In this document: positions 22,595-33,654 of the stretch, piece after piece
How the letters are laid out: each line of letters begins with the position of its first letter
How positions within the stretch are numbered: the stretch's first letter is position 1
NCBI GenBank assembly: GCA_032768795.1
Contig: CP136491.1
Location: 3,536,501-3,600,500 of the forward strand
Direction of reading: 5' to 3'
Source of the DNA: Tremella fuciformis
Taxonomy: Eukaryota > Basidiomycota > Tremellomycetes > Tremellales > Tremellaceae
Length of the DNA: 64,000 nt
The notes under the pieces: model-generated
What the model was told of the DNA's origin: nothing
What the model saw: only the letters and a program-made list of their open reading frames with translations
Databases searched by the model: none
Translations under genes and position numbers: made by a program

Positions 22595-23638
22595 ATGCTT
22601 CAGCCGGGGGACGTACCCATGTCCGCAAACTACACCAACGGGGCCAACGGCGCCAGCAGGCAAAATGGCGCCGGCCAGGCTCGACCTACGCGCATCATCC
22701 TCGACACGGATCTGGCCATGGGCGCCGGGGCAGATATCGATGACGGTTTCGCGCTCGCCATGGCCTTTGCCGACCCCCACATCCAACTGGACATGATCAC
22801 CACTGTCAACGGCAACACGGACGTCGAGAGCGCGACTATTCTCACCGGGGTCCTCGCTGACCGCCTCGGGGTTCCGTCCTCGACGCCTTTCTACCGCGGG
22901 TCCGGCACACCGATACTGCGACCCGATTTGAAACGAGTACCCGCACCGCACGTCTCGGCCATGCGCTCGCAAGGGCGGACACCAAAAGAGGGCTACGCGC
23001 CCGTGGAAATGGCGCGGCACATCCTGGCGCATCCGGGGGAGATCACCGTGGTAGCCATCGGACCCCTGACCAACATCGCCTTGGCAATTCTACTGGAACC
23101 GCGCATTAAGGCGGCCATCAAGGAGCTTGTCATCATGGGCGGCGTGTTCTTCGGCACGATGTACTCGTTTGACAAGCCGGGCGAGTTCAACGTCTTCTGC
23201 GATCCGGAGGCGGCGCGGGTGGTCCTGCGCTCTGGGATCCCCCAACGATGGGTCGGACTGGATGTCACACTGCAGGTGCGGCTGAGCATCGCCCAGGCCG
23301 AGGCGCTCAAGCGCTCAACGCGGGAGTTTGCATCTTTTGCAGGAGAAGCGTCGCTCAAGTACATCGAACATCAGGCGGCGCGATTTCCGGGGCGGCCGAG
23401 ACCCACCTCGTGCCCCATGCACGATCCGCTCGCTGTGGCGGTAGTGACCAAGCCCGAGCTGTGCCAGTGGAGAGATCTGGCCGTCAACATTGTCGTGGGT
23501 GATGGAATTTCTCGAGGGGTCATGGTGTGCGACAGGCTCGAGTTGCCCGATCCACCGTTACCCAACTGCCGCGTGGCCGTCTCGGTGGACAACGATGCGT
23601 TCCAAGAGCACTTTCTCGGTCTGATAGAGTCATTGTAG
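22595..23638 (+). CDS. Inosine/uridine-type nucleoside hydrolase
   Basis: A single-exon gene of about 347 residues hydrolyses the N-glycosidic bond of nucleosides, giving ribose and a base. The Ca-binding N-terminal signature is DTDLAMGAGADIDDGFAL, a longer-loop variant of DTDxGxDD seen in one IUNH subfamily. VAIGPLTNIALAI, ELVIMGGVF, GEFNVFCDPEAARVVL and the C-terminal CPMHDPLAVAV (Asp of the active site) complete the family pattern. The ATG at 22595 is the first; 22619 (MSANYTNG) has a better context and may be the real start. The gene faces a ribokinase whose stop lies 20 bases away, which fits nucleoside-to-ribose-phosphate salvage. Confidence 0.9.
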   Translation: MLQPGDVPMSANYTNGANGASRQNGAGQARPTRIILDTDLAMGAGADIDDGFALAMAFADPHIQLDMITTVNGNTDVESATILTGVLADRLGVPSSTPFYRGSGTPILRPDLKRVPAPHVSAMRSQGRTPKEGYAPVEMARHILAHPGEITVVAIGPLTNIALAILLEPRIKAAIKELVIMGGVFFGTMYSFDKPGEFNVFCDPEAARVVLRSGIPQRWVGLDVTLQVRLSIAQAEALKRSTREFASFAGEASLKYIEHQAARFPGRPRPTSCPMHDPLAVAVVTKPELCQWRDLAVNIVVGDGISRGVMVCDRLELPDPPLPNCRVAVSVDNDAFQEHFLGLIESL

Positions 23639-23658
23639 ATGTAGCATATATGCATTGT

Positions 23659-24704
23659 CTAGAGTCTAGCCGTGACGTCGGCGAGCGATGGGTACGATTC
23701 CATGGCGCCTTCTCCTTCCACACAGATGGCGCATGCCGTCAGGCATTTCCGCAACGCCTCTTCGAGCGGCTCGCCCCGCATCAGACCGGCCACAAAGAAT
23801 CCCGCAAAGCAATCACCGGCTCCCGTTGTGTCCTTGAGCGGTCGTTGGAGGGTCGCTGCAGGTAGGTGACCTATTCTGGGGGCGGCGCCGGCCTGGGGGA
23901 CGAGGTAGAGTATGCCCTTTGCGCCGAGGGTGCAAATGACGGAAACCGTGGGTCGGAACGACTCGGCGTTGTGAAGTTTTTGGAGGTCGTCCTCTGCCTG
24001 GACGCGGATATCAGAGGATTCTGCTGTCGCTATACCGAAAGATTCGAGGAGGGTCTGCAGCTCGCCCTCGTTGACGATCAGCCACGAGAGGTGCTCCCAA
24101 GGGAAAGAGCGGAGCTCGGCGGGGGAGAGCATGGGGGAGGGATTGAATACGCTTGTCAGGCCTGCTTGCCCGGCTGTGCGGAGATACGCTAGGGTTGAGG
24201 GAAGGGGAACCTCGTTTTGGATGAGGAGGTGGGTATATGGTTCGAGGGAGGGATTGGACAGGTCGGGGGCGTAGTTGGCCCCCTTGTGTAGCACTGCCAT
24301 TAGCGCGTCATCGAGAATAGAAGGAAGCCGTGACACACCGATGGAGTTCTCCCCGTCGTCTGCAAGCTGTATGATTGCCCGGCCGGTCGCATCCTCGACG
24401 GACCGCACCTTGCTCACGTCGACGCCTGCTCCGGACAGAACGTCTTTCAGCCATTGTCCGTCACTGCCTATGCAGCCGTCCAGCACGACAGCCCCTCCCG
24501 CTCGGGCTACAGCACATGCTTGGTTGGCGCCCTTCCCTCCTGGCCTCCTGGACAGTCCCGTCGAAGAAATGGTCTCTCCTGGTCGGACGATGTGGGGAAG
24601 CCGAAGAAACTCGTCAATGTCTTATTTGGTAAGCTCGGCACGGGTTGGTCATAGGAGAGCACACTGAGTGAACCTCTGACGAGACACCTGGGCTGCGATG
24701 CCAT
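23659..24704 (-). CDS. RBKS: Ribokinase (PfkB family)
   Basis: Two exons encode about 330 residues. Exon 1 reads MASQPRCLVRGSLN. A 43-base intron (GTGTGC...AATAAG) joins it to IDEFFRLPHIVRPGETI. Family signatures are RRPGGKGANQACAVARAGG (PfkB signature 1), DGCIGSDGQWL and PLKDTTGAGDCFAGFFVAG (signature 2, Asp as catalytic base). It phosphorylates D-ribose at O5 using ATP in the cytosol. The gene is convergent with the nucleoside hydrolase at 22595-23638, so ribose released there could be fed directly into the pentose phosphate pathway. The start is the ATG at 24704. Confidence 0.9.
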
Positions 24705-25795
24705 GGCGAGACGCGGCGACAGAGATTAGATGTGCAAGAGAAAGTGTCGCATCGAGGAGGGAAGAAAGAGAGCAACTCCCGACCTCCGCCCGAAAGTGAT
24801 CCGAACCCGAATCCCGACGGGCACCTCCCTATCTCCGTCTCTTGTGCAGGTTGTGGCAGGAAAGAGCTGCATTGGGCCCGCTCGGGCGGGACCGAGCGGA
24901 GCGGCTATGGAGCTCTACAAGACGACCCAAGAAGCTGCGGGGTGGGCCGGACGGAGCGCTGATCCACGACCTGCACGAGACGGCGATGAATGTCAGGATG
25001 GGACATCATCGTCGCTCGTCCTGTGCCCTAAGATCCCTATCCTCCTCGTCACGTGATCCATCAAAAATTTACGTTGTCATATAATCGCTACCCCCCCCTT
25101 TTGGAAGTCAGGCGAAAAGGCGAATGATCCGTGCCGAATACGGAATGTGGCAATTGAAATTTCGCCCACTGGCTCGGGACCGCCGGGAGAGCAGAGACAT
25201 GTGGGCAAGATGGTTGATCAGGTACGTTCCGGGTTTGTCACTGCCCCGCAAACACTCGCTCTCGTCGCCCCCTCTCTCCCTGCGCCTGTCCCAGTTCATT
25301 TCGCTCTCCGGCCCGGCAAGTACCGGTTTTACTCGGGTCAGGGTTGTTCCACGTTCAGGTTTTCATCGCAGCAACGGGGACATCGCAGCGTATGAGCCGT
25401 TTTAATCCCGCCCGATTCCCTGCATCCCGTGACCAGCACGCTCCCCAGGTGGCGCTGACGATTGGTATTCCCGGCGGCAACTTGGATCCGCCAAGAGCCA
25501 AGACTCTGGCAGACTGCCCACCGGCGAGGGGCCGAGTGCTACCGTGATACGTAAGCTCATCGCCAATCACACCACGAGATTGGTATTCACCGTCCAAAAA
25601 AGCCATTTCGTTGGTAGAAATCGGTCCGGCACAGTCCGGGGGTGATGCATCTCTCCAAACAGCACGGACGCGGGTCGTGGGACAGCCCCAGACGAGGTAT
25701 ATAGACCTCGACGTAGGCCCCCCCGTCCCCCTCATCCCCCACAACTCTCTTTGACAGCCACCTCCACGCTCTCAAGCGCGACCACCGTCGACAAG
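24705..25795. promoter_or_regulatory. Divergent promoter, ribokinase / quinate-type permease
   Basis: About 1.09 kb lies between divergent starts. A TATATA at 25698-25703 lies about 93 bases before the permease ATG. Several CGG/CCG half-sites occur (for example near 25180 and 25310-25340), as expected where Zn2Cys6 regulators bind, but none forms an unmistakable site. I see no gene inside. Confidence 0.45.
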
Positions 25796-27832
25796 ATGGG
25801 TTTCAAGATCATCGAAGACCGCCCCACGCCTCGCGAGGTGTACAACTGGCGCATGTACCTGTTCGCCGCTACAGCTTGTGAGTGGTTGTGAGCGGGACTC
25901 GGGGAACACGTCAGCTGAGGCGCAGCCGCTGGAGCCATGGTGTTCGGGTACGACGGCGCGTTCTTTGGTACTGTGAGCTGATTGAGTCATCCGGGGAGCA
26001 TAGCTGAGAGCAGACCTACGCCCGTGCATCGTTCAAGTCGGCATTTGGCATCACCAAGATGACAGCCGCCGAGCAGACGTCTACCTCCGCCAACCTGACC
26101 TCTTCTTACCTCGCCGCCGCCTTCTTCGGCGCCTTGTTCGCTTGGCCGTTGATGGAGACTGCCGGCCGCCGCGTGACCATCCAAGTGTCGTCTTTCATCT
26201 TCGTCATCGGAGCCGTTATCATGACCGCGGCCACCCACCAAATCTCGATGATCTGTCAGTCTTGATCAGTGTATGGTATGATTTTCGAATACTGATGGGC
26301 AGACGCGGGTCGAGCTATCACCGGTCTCGCATCGGGCGCTCTCACAGCCGTCATTCCTACCTTTATCGCCGAGACCTCGCCGCCGGGAATCCGAGGTACG
26401 CTGACTGGTGCATTCGAGGTCTCCTACCAAGCTGGGGCTCTCGTCGGGTTCTGGGTGAGCCGCGGGATCTTGCTGGACCAGGGGACGATGCTAATGGCAG
26501 ATCAACTACGGCATTTCCAAGAACATCGGCGGCAACTCTGTCTTGTCCTACCGAATCCCCATGGCCGTCCAGCTCATTCCGGGTGGTCTCCTCTTGATCG
26601 GCTCTGTCATCCTGCGCGAGTCACCGGCTCTTCTCCTTCGCCAGGGCAAGGACGAACAGGCCCTCAAAAACCTGTCGTACCTGCGAATGCTGCCCCAGGA
26701 CCACCAGTACATCCAGGAAGAGGTCGCCATCGCGCACGCCAAGATCGCCGAGGAGCTGCGCATGAGCGGTGGCAAGACTGGCATTGTCGCCTACCTGAAA
26801 GGCGCCTCCAAGGAGCTGTCTCAGAAGCACATGCGCCACAGGATGTAAGCGATGAACAAGCTCTACATCTAACTTGCTCTGATCCCCAGGATCATCACCT
26901 TCTTCATGTTCGCCTTCCAGAACTGGTCGGGTGCCGCCGCCATCAGTGAGCTGGATGCTCATTCGAAGCAGTGCAAAGACTCATTGACAGACTACTACTC
27001 GCCTACCCTGTTCGCCGCCATCGGCATCACCGACACCAACCTCTACACCGGTATCTACGGTCTGATCAAGGGTGAGCGCATCTCGAGACAGGAGATGATC
27101 GATGGCTGATCTTAGCGATTGGATCCTTCGTCTTCTTCATTCTCATCGTCGACCGATCCGGTCGTCGTATTCCCTGGCTCATCTCCGCGTCGACCTGCGC
27201 TGCCTTCTTGCTCTACCTGTCCATCTTCATCAAGGTCATCTCGGGCCACAAGGGTGCTCTCGAGGGCAGCATGAAAGCGGCCGGTAACGGCGCGACTGCC
27301 TTTGTCATGCTCTACGCCCTCTTGTTCGTCGTTCTACATTCTCATGATAAAACAGCTGATCAGCAGCTGGTCGTTCGGTGGCAACGGTCTTCCGTGGATC
27401 GTGTCCTCCGAGCTGTTCCCCATCCGCCTGCGATCCCTGACCGGTGCCTACGGCGCGATGTGCCAGTGGCTCACCCAGTTCTCGTGCACCGAGGCATTCC
27501 CGCACATGTACGCCTCCAAGATGGGCCTTTGGGGCGCATTCCTGTTCTTCGTCTGCTCTTGCGTCGCCACCACGTAAGCACCCTCCGCTTGTGGGGTACA
27601 ATGCTGATCGATCAGCATCTTCACGTTCATCTGGGTGCCAGAGACCAAGGGTATCCCCATCGAGTGCATGGAGACGCTCTTCTCGGGGCCGGTGCGCCAC
27701 GCAGCCTGGAGGCAGAAGAAGGTCTACCCTCCCGACGGTATCCCTCCTCTGCCCGACCACCTCGTCGCCACTGCCGTCGCGCTCGAGAAGGGCACCGGCG
27801 AGCATCTGGAACGGGCTACTTCGGTGGTCTAA
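25796..27832 (+). CDS. MFS transporter, quinate permease-like
   Basis: This multi-intron gene encodes a 12-TM sugar-porter-family protein. The N-terminus MGFKIIEDRPTPREVYNWRM is the hallmark of the fungal quinate/lactose permease group. Other blocks are AAAGAMVFGYDGAFFGT (TM1), ETAGRRVTIQVSSFIFVIG, FIAETSPPGIRGTLTGAF, LRESPALLLRQGKDEQAL, NYYSPTLFAAIGITDTNLY, ALFWSFGGNGLPWIVSSELF (after a 43-base intron near 27321-27362) and VPETKGIPIECMETLF. It probably imports a polyol, quinate-like acid or sugar with protons. The start is the ATG at 25796 with a TATA box about 93 bases upstream. Confidence 0.85.
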
Positions 27833-27899
27833 GTGTTGCTGTGGAGGACAGGCGTGTATGTAGTCCTCGCCCTCTGGTAATGGACCTAGGGTCCAGATG

Positions 27900-28420
27900 C
27901 ATGTGTCTATCTACAGGTACCGGATGCTGGTTGATGACGGATCCGATGCCTCGCATGTTCACCACGACGTCGTCGCCGTCTTTGGGCCACTCGGGCGGGT
28001 TGAGCGTGATTCCGATACCCATGAACATGCCGGGGCAAAGGGTGATCCCTTTGGGACAAGTAGGAGCTGAGAAGGGAACGCCAGCTTGAGAGGTCACGAG
28101 CTTTATGGGTGTGTTGCACCTGACCGGCGACGTAGACATCGCCGCCGAGAGCAATGAAAGCTGTCGTCCCCGGGCGCGGAGGGTTCTGCTGCATGCGTAT
28201 CCTCAAGAAGCTGGTCTCATCCTCGGTGTCCAGCTGTCTTGGCGGAGGTCTACCGAATCCGAGGGAGAAGAACCCATCGAACCTGCCGTCAACAACTTCT
28301 CCATCACGCCAACTCGAGAGATCGAGACGCTCACCAGAACAAGCCGAGACTTGTGATCAGTACACAGTCAGCCTGCTCGGATGTTTGAGCTCACCTGGTA
28401 CGCCACGTTTGTATGAGACC
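27900..28420 (-). pseudogene. Possible fumarylacetoacetate-hydrolase-family relic
   Basis: Read leftward, a fragment with TCPKGITLCPGMFMGIG, TLNPPEWPKDGDDVVVNM and RGIGSVIN resembles the C-terminal 'GDVI.TGTP.GVG...L..GD.V...I.GIG.L.N' strand set of FAH-fold hydrolases. The preceding part is in another frame (RQLDTEDETSFLRIRMQ), and the N-terminal two thirds of a normal protein are not found. The frame runs into the 3' end of the permease gene. A decayed gene is the simplest reading, but the similarity is modest. Confidence 0.3.
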
Positions 28421-28724
28421 CGCAAATGTGGTGAGCTCCTCTCGGGGTGAAGCAACGTCTTGGCGGTTCGGCGAGTTTCGCCTGGTGGGTCCACGACTCT
28501 CCCATACGCCTAGGCCGCCGGACTGTCTTCAGCCCCAGCCGACATGAGTGCCCTCATGATCAGAAGCAGCTCCTTGAGAGATGCTTCCCGAAGCTCCTGA
28601 GTGGTGCCTGCCAGACCTGGATTCGCAGCCGGTGTGTGCATCTCTGCCCACGGGCGACGAGTTCGACTGCCAGCCACACGAAAGTCTTTGATGAACTCGC
28701 GTGAGTCTTATCTGTCGCAGGGAA

Positions 28725-30224
28725 CCTGCAGGCGTCCGCTGAACGCGGCGCAGTACCATGGATTGGGAAATTCACTGGCTGCTTCAGCGCCGAGCCCATC
28801 GTCGACCGCTGGGGCTTCAAGAGCGCCATGTACATCCTCGCGGTGATCCAGATCGTCGGCCTGATCAGTGAGCGGACAAGGACGCCACGAATGCCCATGT
28901 CGTACTGACTAGTCAGTCGAGCTGACCGCGCATTCATGGGCGCAATTCACCGTCGGCCGCATCGTCACCTACTTTGCCGTCGGCATCGTCGAGAATGCAG
29001 TGCCATCTTACAACGCAGAGTGCTCCCCCGCGGCAGTGCGCGGTCTGATTTCGGGTTCGATCATGACCATGACCGCGTTGGGCAACCTGTGGGGCTCGGG
29101 CATGTCGCGCGCCTATGCCACCGAGACTGGGCAGAAAGGGTGGATTGTTCCCACCTCGATGCAGTTCATCCCCGCACTCGGGATACTCTTGCTTGTCCCC
29201 TGGACCCCCGAATCTCCACGGTGGCTACTGGCGAAGGGGCGTAGGGACGAAGCCAAGGTCAATTTGGACAAAATCCGCCACAAGCACGAGGTGGAGAGCG
29301 GGCAGACGATCGCCGAGCTCGATGTGATGGAGCAGCTGGTGGAACAGTCCGCTGAGAGCGAGAAGGGCGGGTGGATCGATCTGTTCCGTGGCAACTACCT
29401 TCGCCGTACCTGGGTAAGCGACCTTATCCGCGGCCTGAAATCACGCTGATGCCCGCAGATCACGGCTACACTGTTCATCCTCGAGCAGACCAATGGGAAT
29501 CAATTTGTACAGTAAGGCCGGAACACCGACAGGAGGCCAGTCACTCAAGTGCAGATCCTACGCCGCAACGTTTTACGTTCAGCAAGGCCTCGCTGCCATG
29601 TCTTTCACTTATGCGCTCCTCGGACAGATCGTGGGTGCAGTCGGGGCTGGCGCGGGCATCGCCACAATCGACCTCTTCGGCAGGCGTCCCCAATTTATCG
29701 TCGGCTCCATCTTCTGCGCCTTCCGGCTGTACCTCGCCTCGGGTCTGGGACTCCAGTCCAACCCGTCCGAAGCGTCAGTGCACACGCTCATCGCGTGCTT
29801 CATCTTGCTTCCCGCGTTTACCCGGATCTCGGCGACCAACTGCTCATTCCTGACGGGCGCCGAGATTGGTGGCGTGAGGATGCGCAAGAAGATCATGGCA
29901 TTCGGCACGGCGTGTGACGTGGCGGCAGCGTTTCTCGTCACTTTCACCACCCCCTATATCCTTCCCTCCATGGGCGTCAACATCGGTTGGATCTTTGGCT
30001 CGGTGGCCGCATTCAGCGTTGTCTGGGGAGCACTCTTCTTCCCCGAGCTCAAGGGACGCTCTCTCGAAGAGGTCGACGAGCTATTCGCCGCGAAACTCCA
30101 CGCCTGGCAATTCAGCAAATACCAAACCAAAGGCGCGGGGCACCTCCTTACGCAGCTCGAAAAGAACGAGGTCGTCGATCTCACCAAGGGTCAAGTCGAG
30201 CACGACGAAGATGTGAAAGCGTGA
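28725..30224 (+). pseudogene. N-terminally truncated MFS sugar transporter
   Basis: From about 28727 the frame encodes KFTGCFSAEPIVDRWGFKSA (TM2/TM3 loop), then WAQFTVGRIVTYFAVGIVEN, AECSPAAVRGLISGS, PWTPESPRWLLAKGR, FILEQTNGNQF, DLFGRRPQFIVG and FPELKGRSLEEVDELFAAKL, ending at 30224. Introns follow the usual pattern. TM1 and its FGYD-type motif are missing: upstream, in 28430-28725, I find no matching exon and no plausible start. The remainder is intact, so the loss may be recent, or a distant first exon was missed. It resembles the hexose/alpha-glucoside branch. Confidence 0.6.
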
Positions 30225-31410
30225 ACTACGTCTGGGATGTTCGTCAATGCAGGAAGGAGTGTCGCCATCAGGCTTGGGACGCAATTAGCTATTCTCTGTA
30301 GTCGTGTATGCCATTTTTTCGTTTACGAAATGTCTGCTGGCATCTCCAGTTTATGTCAGCTTCACATCGAGGCCTTTCTGAAAGGAAATATGATACGTGG
30401 TTGACAATACATACCCGCGAAGTGAACGTTCTGGACCTCGTCTCCGGCGCGATCGGGTGCTCGTCAAGCAGCCAGAGGAAGAATGCGATGCTGGCCACAA
30501 GTTCTGTGGGCCTACGGATTTGTGCCGCGAAGATGCAGAAAGAGGACACGATCGATGTCTGCCACAGGAGCCGCACGTCTTGCAGTACCTCCGCCCACAC
30601 CACGCTCATGGGCGCCTGCGACCGCGGCCGCAGCGTTGTGAGCCCCGGATATCAAGACATTCGCCAATGCGGGTCCAGGACAACCGCTCCCGGATGCCGA
30701 AGGCTTCGGCACGGACAGACCTAGTCGCAGCACATGATGGCCGCACGACAAGCAGGGCGCGCCAGTTTCAGAACGATGCGGTAACGGATTAGCGGCTGTG
30801 GCGGCTGCGATAGAGTGACTCGGCAGGTCTGCAGAAACGTGAGCCTATGCGGCTGTGTACCCATGGTGCAAGTAAAGCTTTGCCCCGCTTCTGACCCCGG
30901 TCTGCTGTCCGGGGCCATCATCACTGCAGCGCAGCAATGGCATCCAAATTTGACAGCGCCGCCACGCCAAGGTGCCACTTGCACCTCCCCGTGTACATAA
31001 GCATGACCAAATGGCGGCAGATGTCCGCGTTTGGGCGGCTAAGCGGAAGATGGGTCTCCATGGGGCCGGGTAGCGAGAGGGGGAACCAACCGTGTCGCAT
31101 TCTCCGCACTACCACCTAGAGGCGTTCGCTCTCGATTGCGGATACCCGGGCCCCACTCCCTCCCCGAATGCCCCAAGGACTCCAAGCCTGAGTGCCCTGC
31201 ATTCAAAGTTCTTTTATGTTCCCGGCTGTTCACCGGATATCTCGCAGAACCCAGCAGGGACCTTGTTCGCTATCCAGTATCGCCGGAAATCCATTCGGCA
31301 CGAACGGCAAAGGTCATCGAGCGAGATTTTGACATATACATAAGCTTGAGGGGAGTCCCCAGATCGGGGTCCCCACAAGCATCCGCGACGCAAGACACAC
31401 CATCTTGGCC
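30225..31410. other. Intergenic, promoter of the next permease
   Basis: About 1.19 kb holds no gene I can support. A leftward frame (30289-30609) is not recognisable. An ATATA at 31334-31338 lies about 75 bases before the following permease ATG. Confidence 0.45.
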
Positions 31411-33145
31411 ATGTCGCAACTCCACGCCGCAGACCAGGTCGAGGATGAGAAGATCACGGTCGAGCATCTCGACGGCTCGGGCGCGCCCATGTCGCAGGGG
31501 CAAGCCGGCGGCCACGGAGTGACCCGGACCGTTTCGCCCCTGCAGGAGCTCGGTGTCTGGCAGTCCATCAAGACGTTCCACGTCGCCGTCTTCTACTGCA
31601 TCCTCGTGGGTTGGAACGCCTTGAACGATGGATACCAGCTCAGTCTCCCCGGTCCGTTCTATGCCTTGTATAGCGCGACTCCGCTGACTCGGCAGGAAAT
31701 GTCATCGCCATGGAGGGCTTTATCGATCAGTTTGGCATCATGTTCGAGGGGACTCTGCAGCTCGACGCCAACACCGTATCGGCTTGGGGAGGCGCATACA
31801 CCGCCGGCTACATCGTGATCCTCCTGTGCGGGTCTTACCCCGTCGATCTCTTCGGCCGCAAATACTGTCTTCTCGCGGTGCAGCTCTTCCTTATCATCGC
31901 CTGCCTGCTCGAGATGTTTGCCAAAACTTGGCAAGTATGGCTCGCCGCCAAGATCTTCGACGTAGGCAGATTGCTCACAGCCATCACGTACGTGTTACTG
32001 ACAACGGGTAGGGCCTCTCTGTCGGTCTCAACCAGGCTGTCGCATCCACCCTCGTTTCCGAGCTCGCGCCGACGAATGCCCGGGGCGCTGTCCTTGCGCT
32101 TTACCAGTTTTGGTTTGCCTTTGGCCAATTCGGCGCCGCCATCGCCACCAAAGTCGTCGCCGATATGCCTGCGAATAAATGGCGCCATGCGATCTACTCT
32201 GAATGGGTATTTGCTGGGATCGCGCTCATCATTTGGCCTTTCCTGCCAGAGTCGCCGCGCTGGCTCGCGGTAAAGGGCAAGCACGACAAGGCCAAGGCTG
32301 TGCTCAACCGCCTGAACGGCAAGGTTGATGGGTATGATGTGGACTCCGAATTTGAGATTCTCATCGAGGAGATCGAGGACGGCAAACGGCTCACGCGCGA
32401 AGCCAACGCGTTGTCTTTCTGGGCGATTTTCCGCGGCACCAACCTTCGCAGAACCCTCATCTCGTGGGGGCCCTTCTCCTGGCAACAGTGGATCGGTGTG
32501 CCCGTCATCTTCGGCTACACTTCCTACTTCTTCCAGCTCGCCAAACTCAAGGACCCGTTCATGGGCACCGTCGCTGTGTACCTCGTACTCATTGTGTTTG
32601 TCGCAATCAGCTTCTTCGCCGTCGAGAAGATGGGTCGTCGGCGTCTCCTTCTGATCGGCGGATCGACCATGCTGGTCTGCCTGCTCATTGTCGGCGGCAT
32701 GGGAACCATCCCGGACCCCACCCCCGCTTCTGGCGGTGTCCTTGTCGCCTTCTCTTGCGTCTGGGTCGCAGCTTACGCCCTGACGGCCGGTCCAGTCGGC
32801 TACGTCTATCTGGCGGAGACCTCGACTCCCATCCTTCGAGCCCGAACGGTGTCTGTCGCCGCTGCCATGTCGGGCATGCTGAACCTCATCGTCAACTACT
32901 GCACGCCCCTCATGCTGGCTGCCACCGGCGCCAACTGGGGCGTCAAGGGTGTTTCGTTCTTCTACGCCGGTACCGGATTCATTGGTCTAGTTCTGGTCTA
33001 CTTTTTCATCCCCGAGACCAAAGGACGCTCTTTCCTGGAGCTAGACGAGCTTTTCGAGCGAAAAATTCCTGCTCGCAAGTTTGCCTCGACTCGCACGCTC
33101 GCGGAGGAGAACGTCATTGGGCAACTCGATGCCAACAAGGTATGA
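31411..33145 (+). CDS. MFS sugar transporter (alpha-glucoside/maltose type)
   Basis: This 12-TM permease has two recognised introns in its first third (about 31648-31698 and near 31962-32013). Features are an acidic N-tail (MSQLHAADQVEDEK), VGWNALNDGYQLSLPG, YPVDLFGRKYCLLAVQLFL, VSELAPTNARGAVLALYQFW, FLPESPRWLAVKGKHDKAK, FGYTSYFFQLAKLKDPF, AVEKMGRRRLLLIGGS, YVYLAETSTPILRARTVSVA and FFIPETKGRSFLELDELFER. The LPESPRW and PETKGRS motifs are the classical sugar-porter signatures. It lies in tandem with the truncated transporter upstream and precedes a hydrolase that could act on an imported ester or lactone. Confidence 0.88.
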
Positions 33146-33654
33146 TTGCGGACGTCAGTGTGCACACGGCGAGGGCGAGGATCCGTTTCTCAAGGAGGTG
33201 GACGTAGGCAATCACGTAAAGGAAGAGCAGATGTATACGGTCATGCGGTCATGTACTGTATCTGGACGAGCCATGTGTTCTAGCTGTAGAGCGATCTATG
33301 GGCCAGGCGGACATCGGTATCCCTGGACTCTTGGCGGGGCATTGCACCAGTCAGTCGCGTATCATTTTGGATTGGGAAAGTCCAGTTGGAGACAACGTGT
33401 AACAGGTAACAAGTGTGCGTCTATCAATTGCAACTGTTGCCGCCAGCAGTAGCCGACATCAAGGCACGTTGGGCAAAACGGTAGATCATGGTTCACCAAG
33501 GACCTTTTCCCGCTCTCCGCGCGTATACCTGCTACCGCTGTGGGACTCCCGCATCTCCGCACAGCCGAGGACCACGATACTAGCTCCCGAGTGGACTTTA
33601 ACGGTGCGAGGCGAGGACGCTCTTGGGAAGTTCCAGATTCATTTGGGCATTACG
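33146..33654. other. Intergenic, no gene seen
   Basis: A 509-base stretch lies between two rightward genes. It contains the permease 3' flank and the promoter of the alpha/beta hydrolase. I found no further feature. Confidence 0.5.

Noticed and set aside
30289..30609. Leftward open frame of about 106 residues between two permease genes
   Set aside because: No recognisable motif, no intron or start context; not supportable as a gene.
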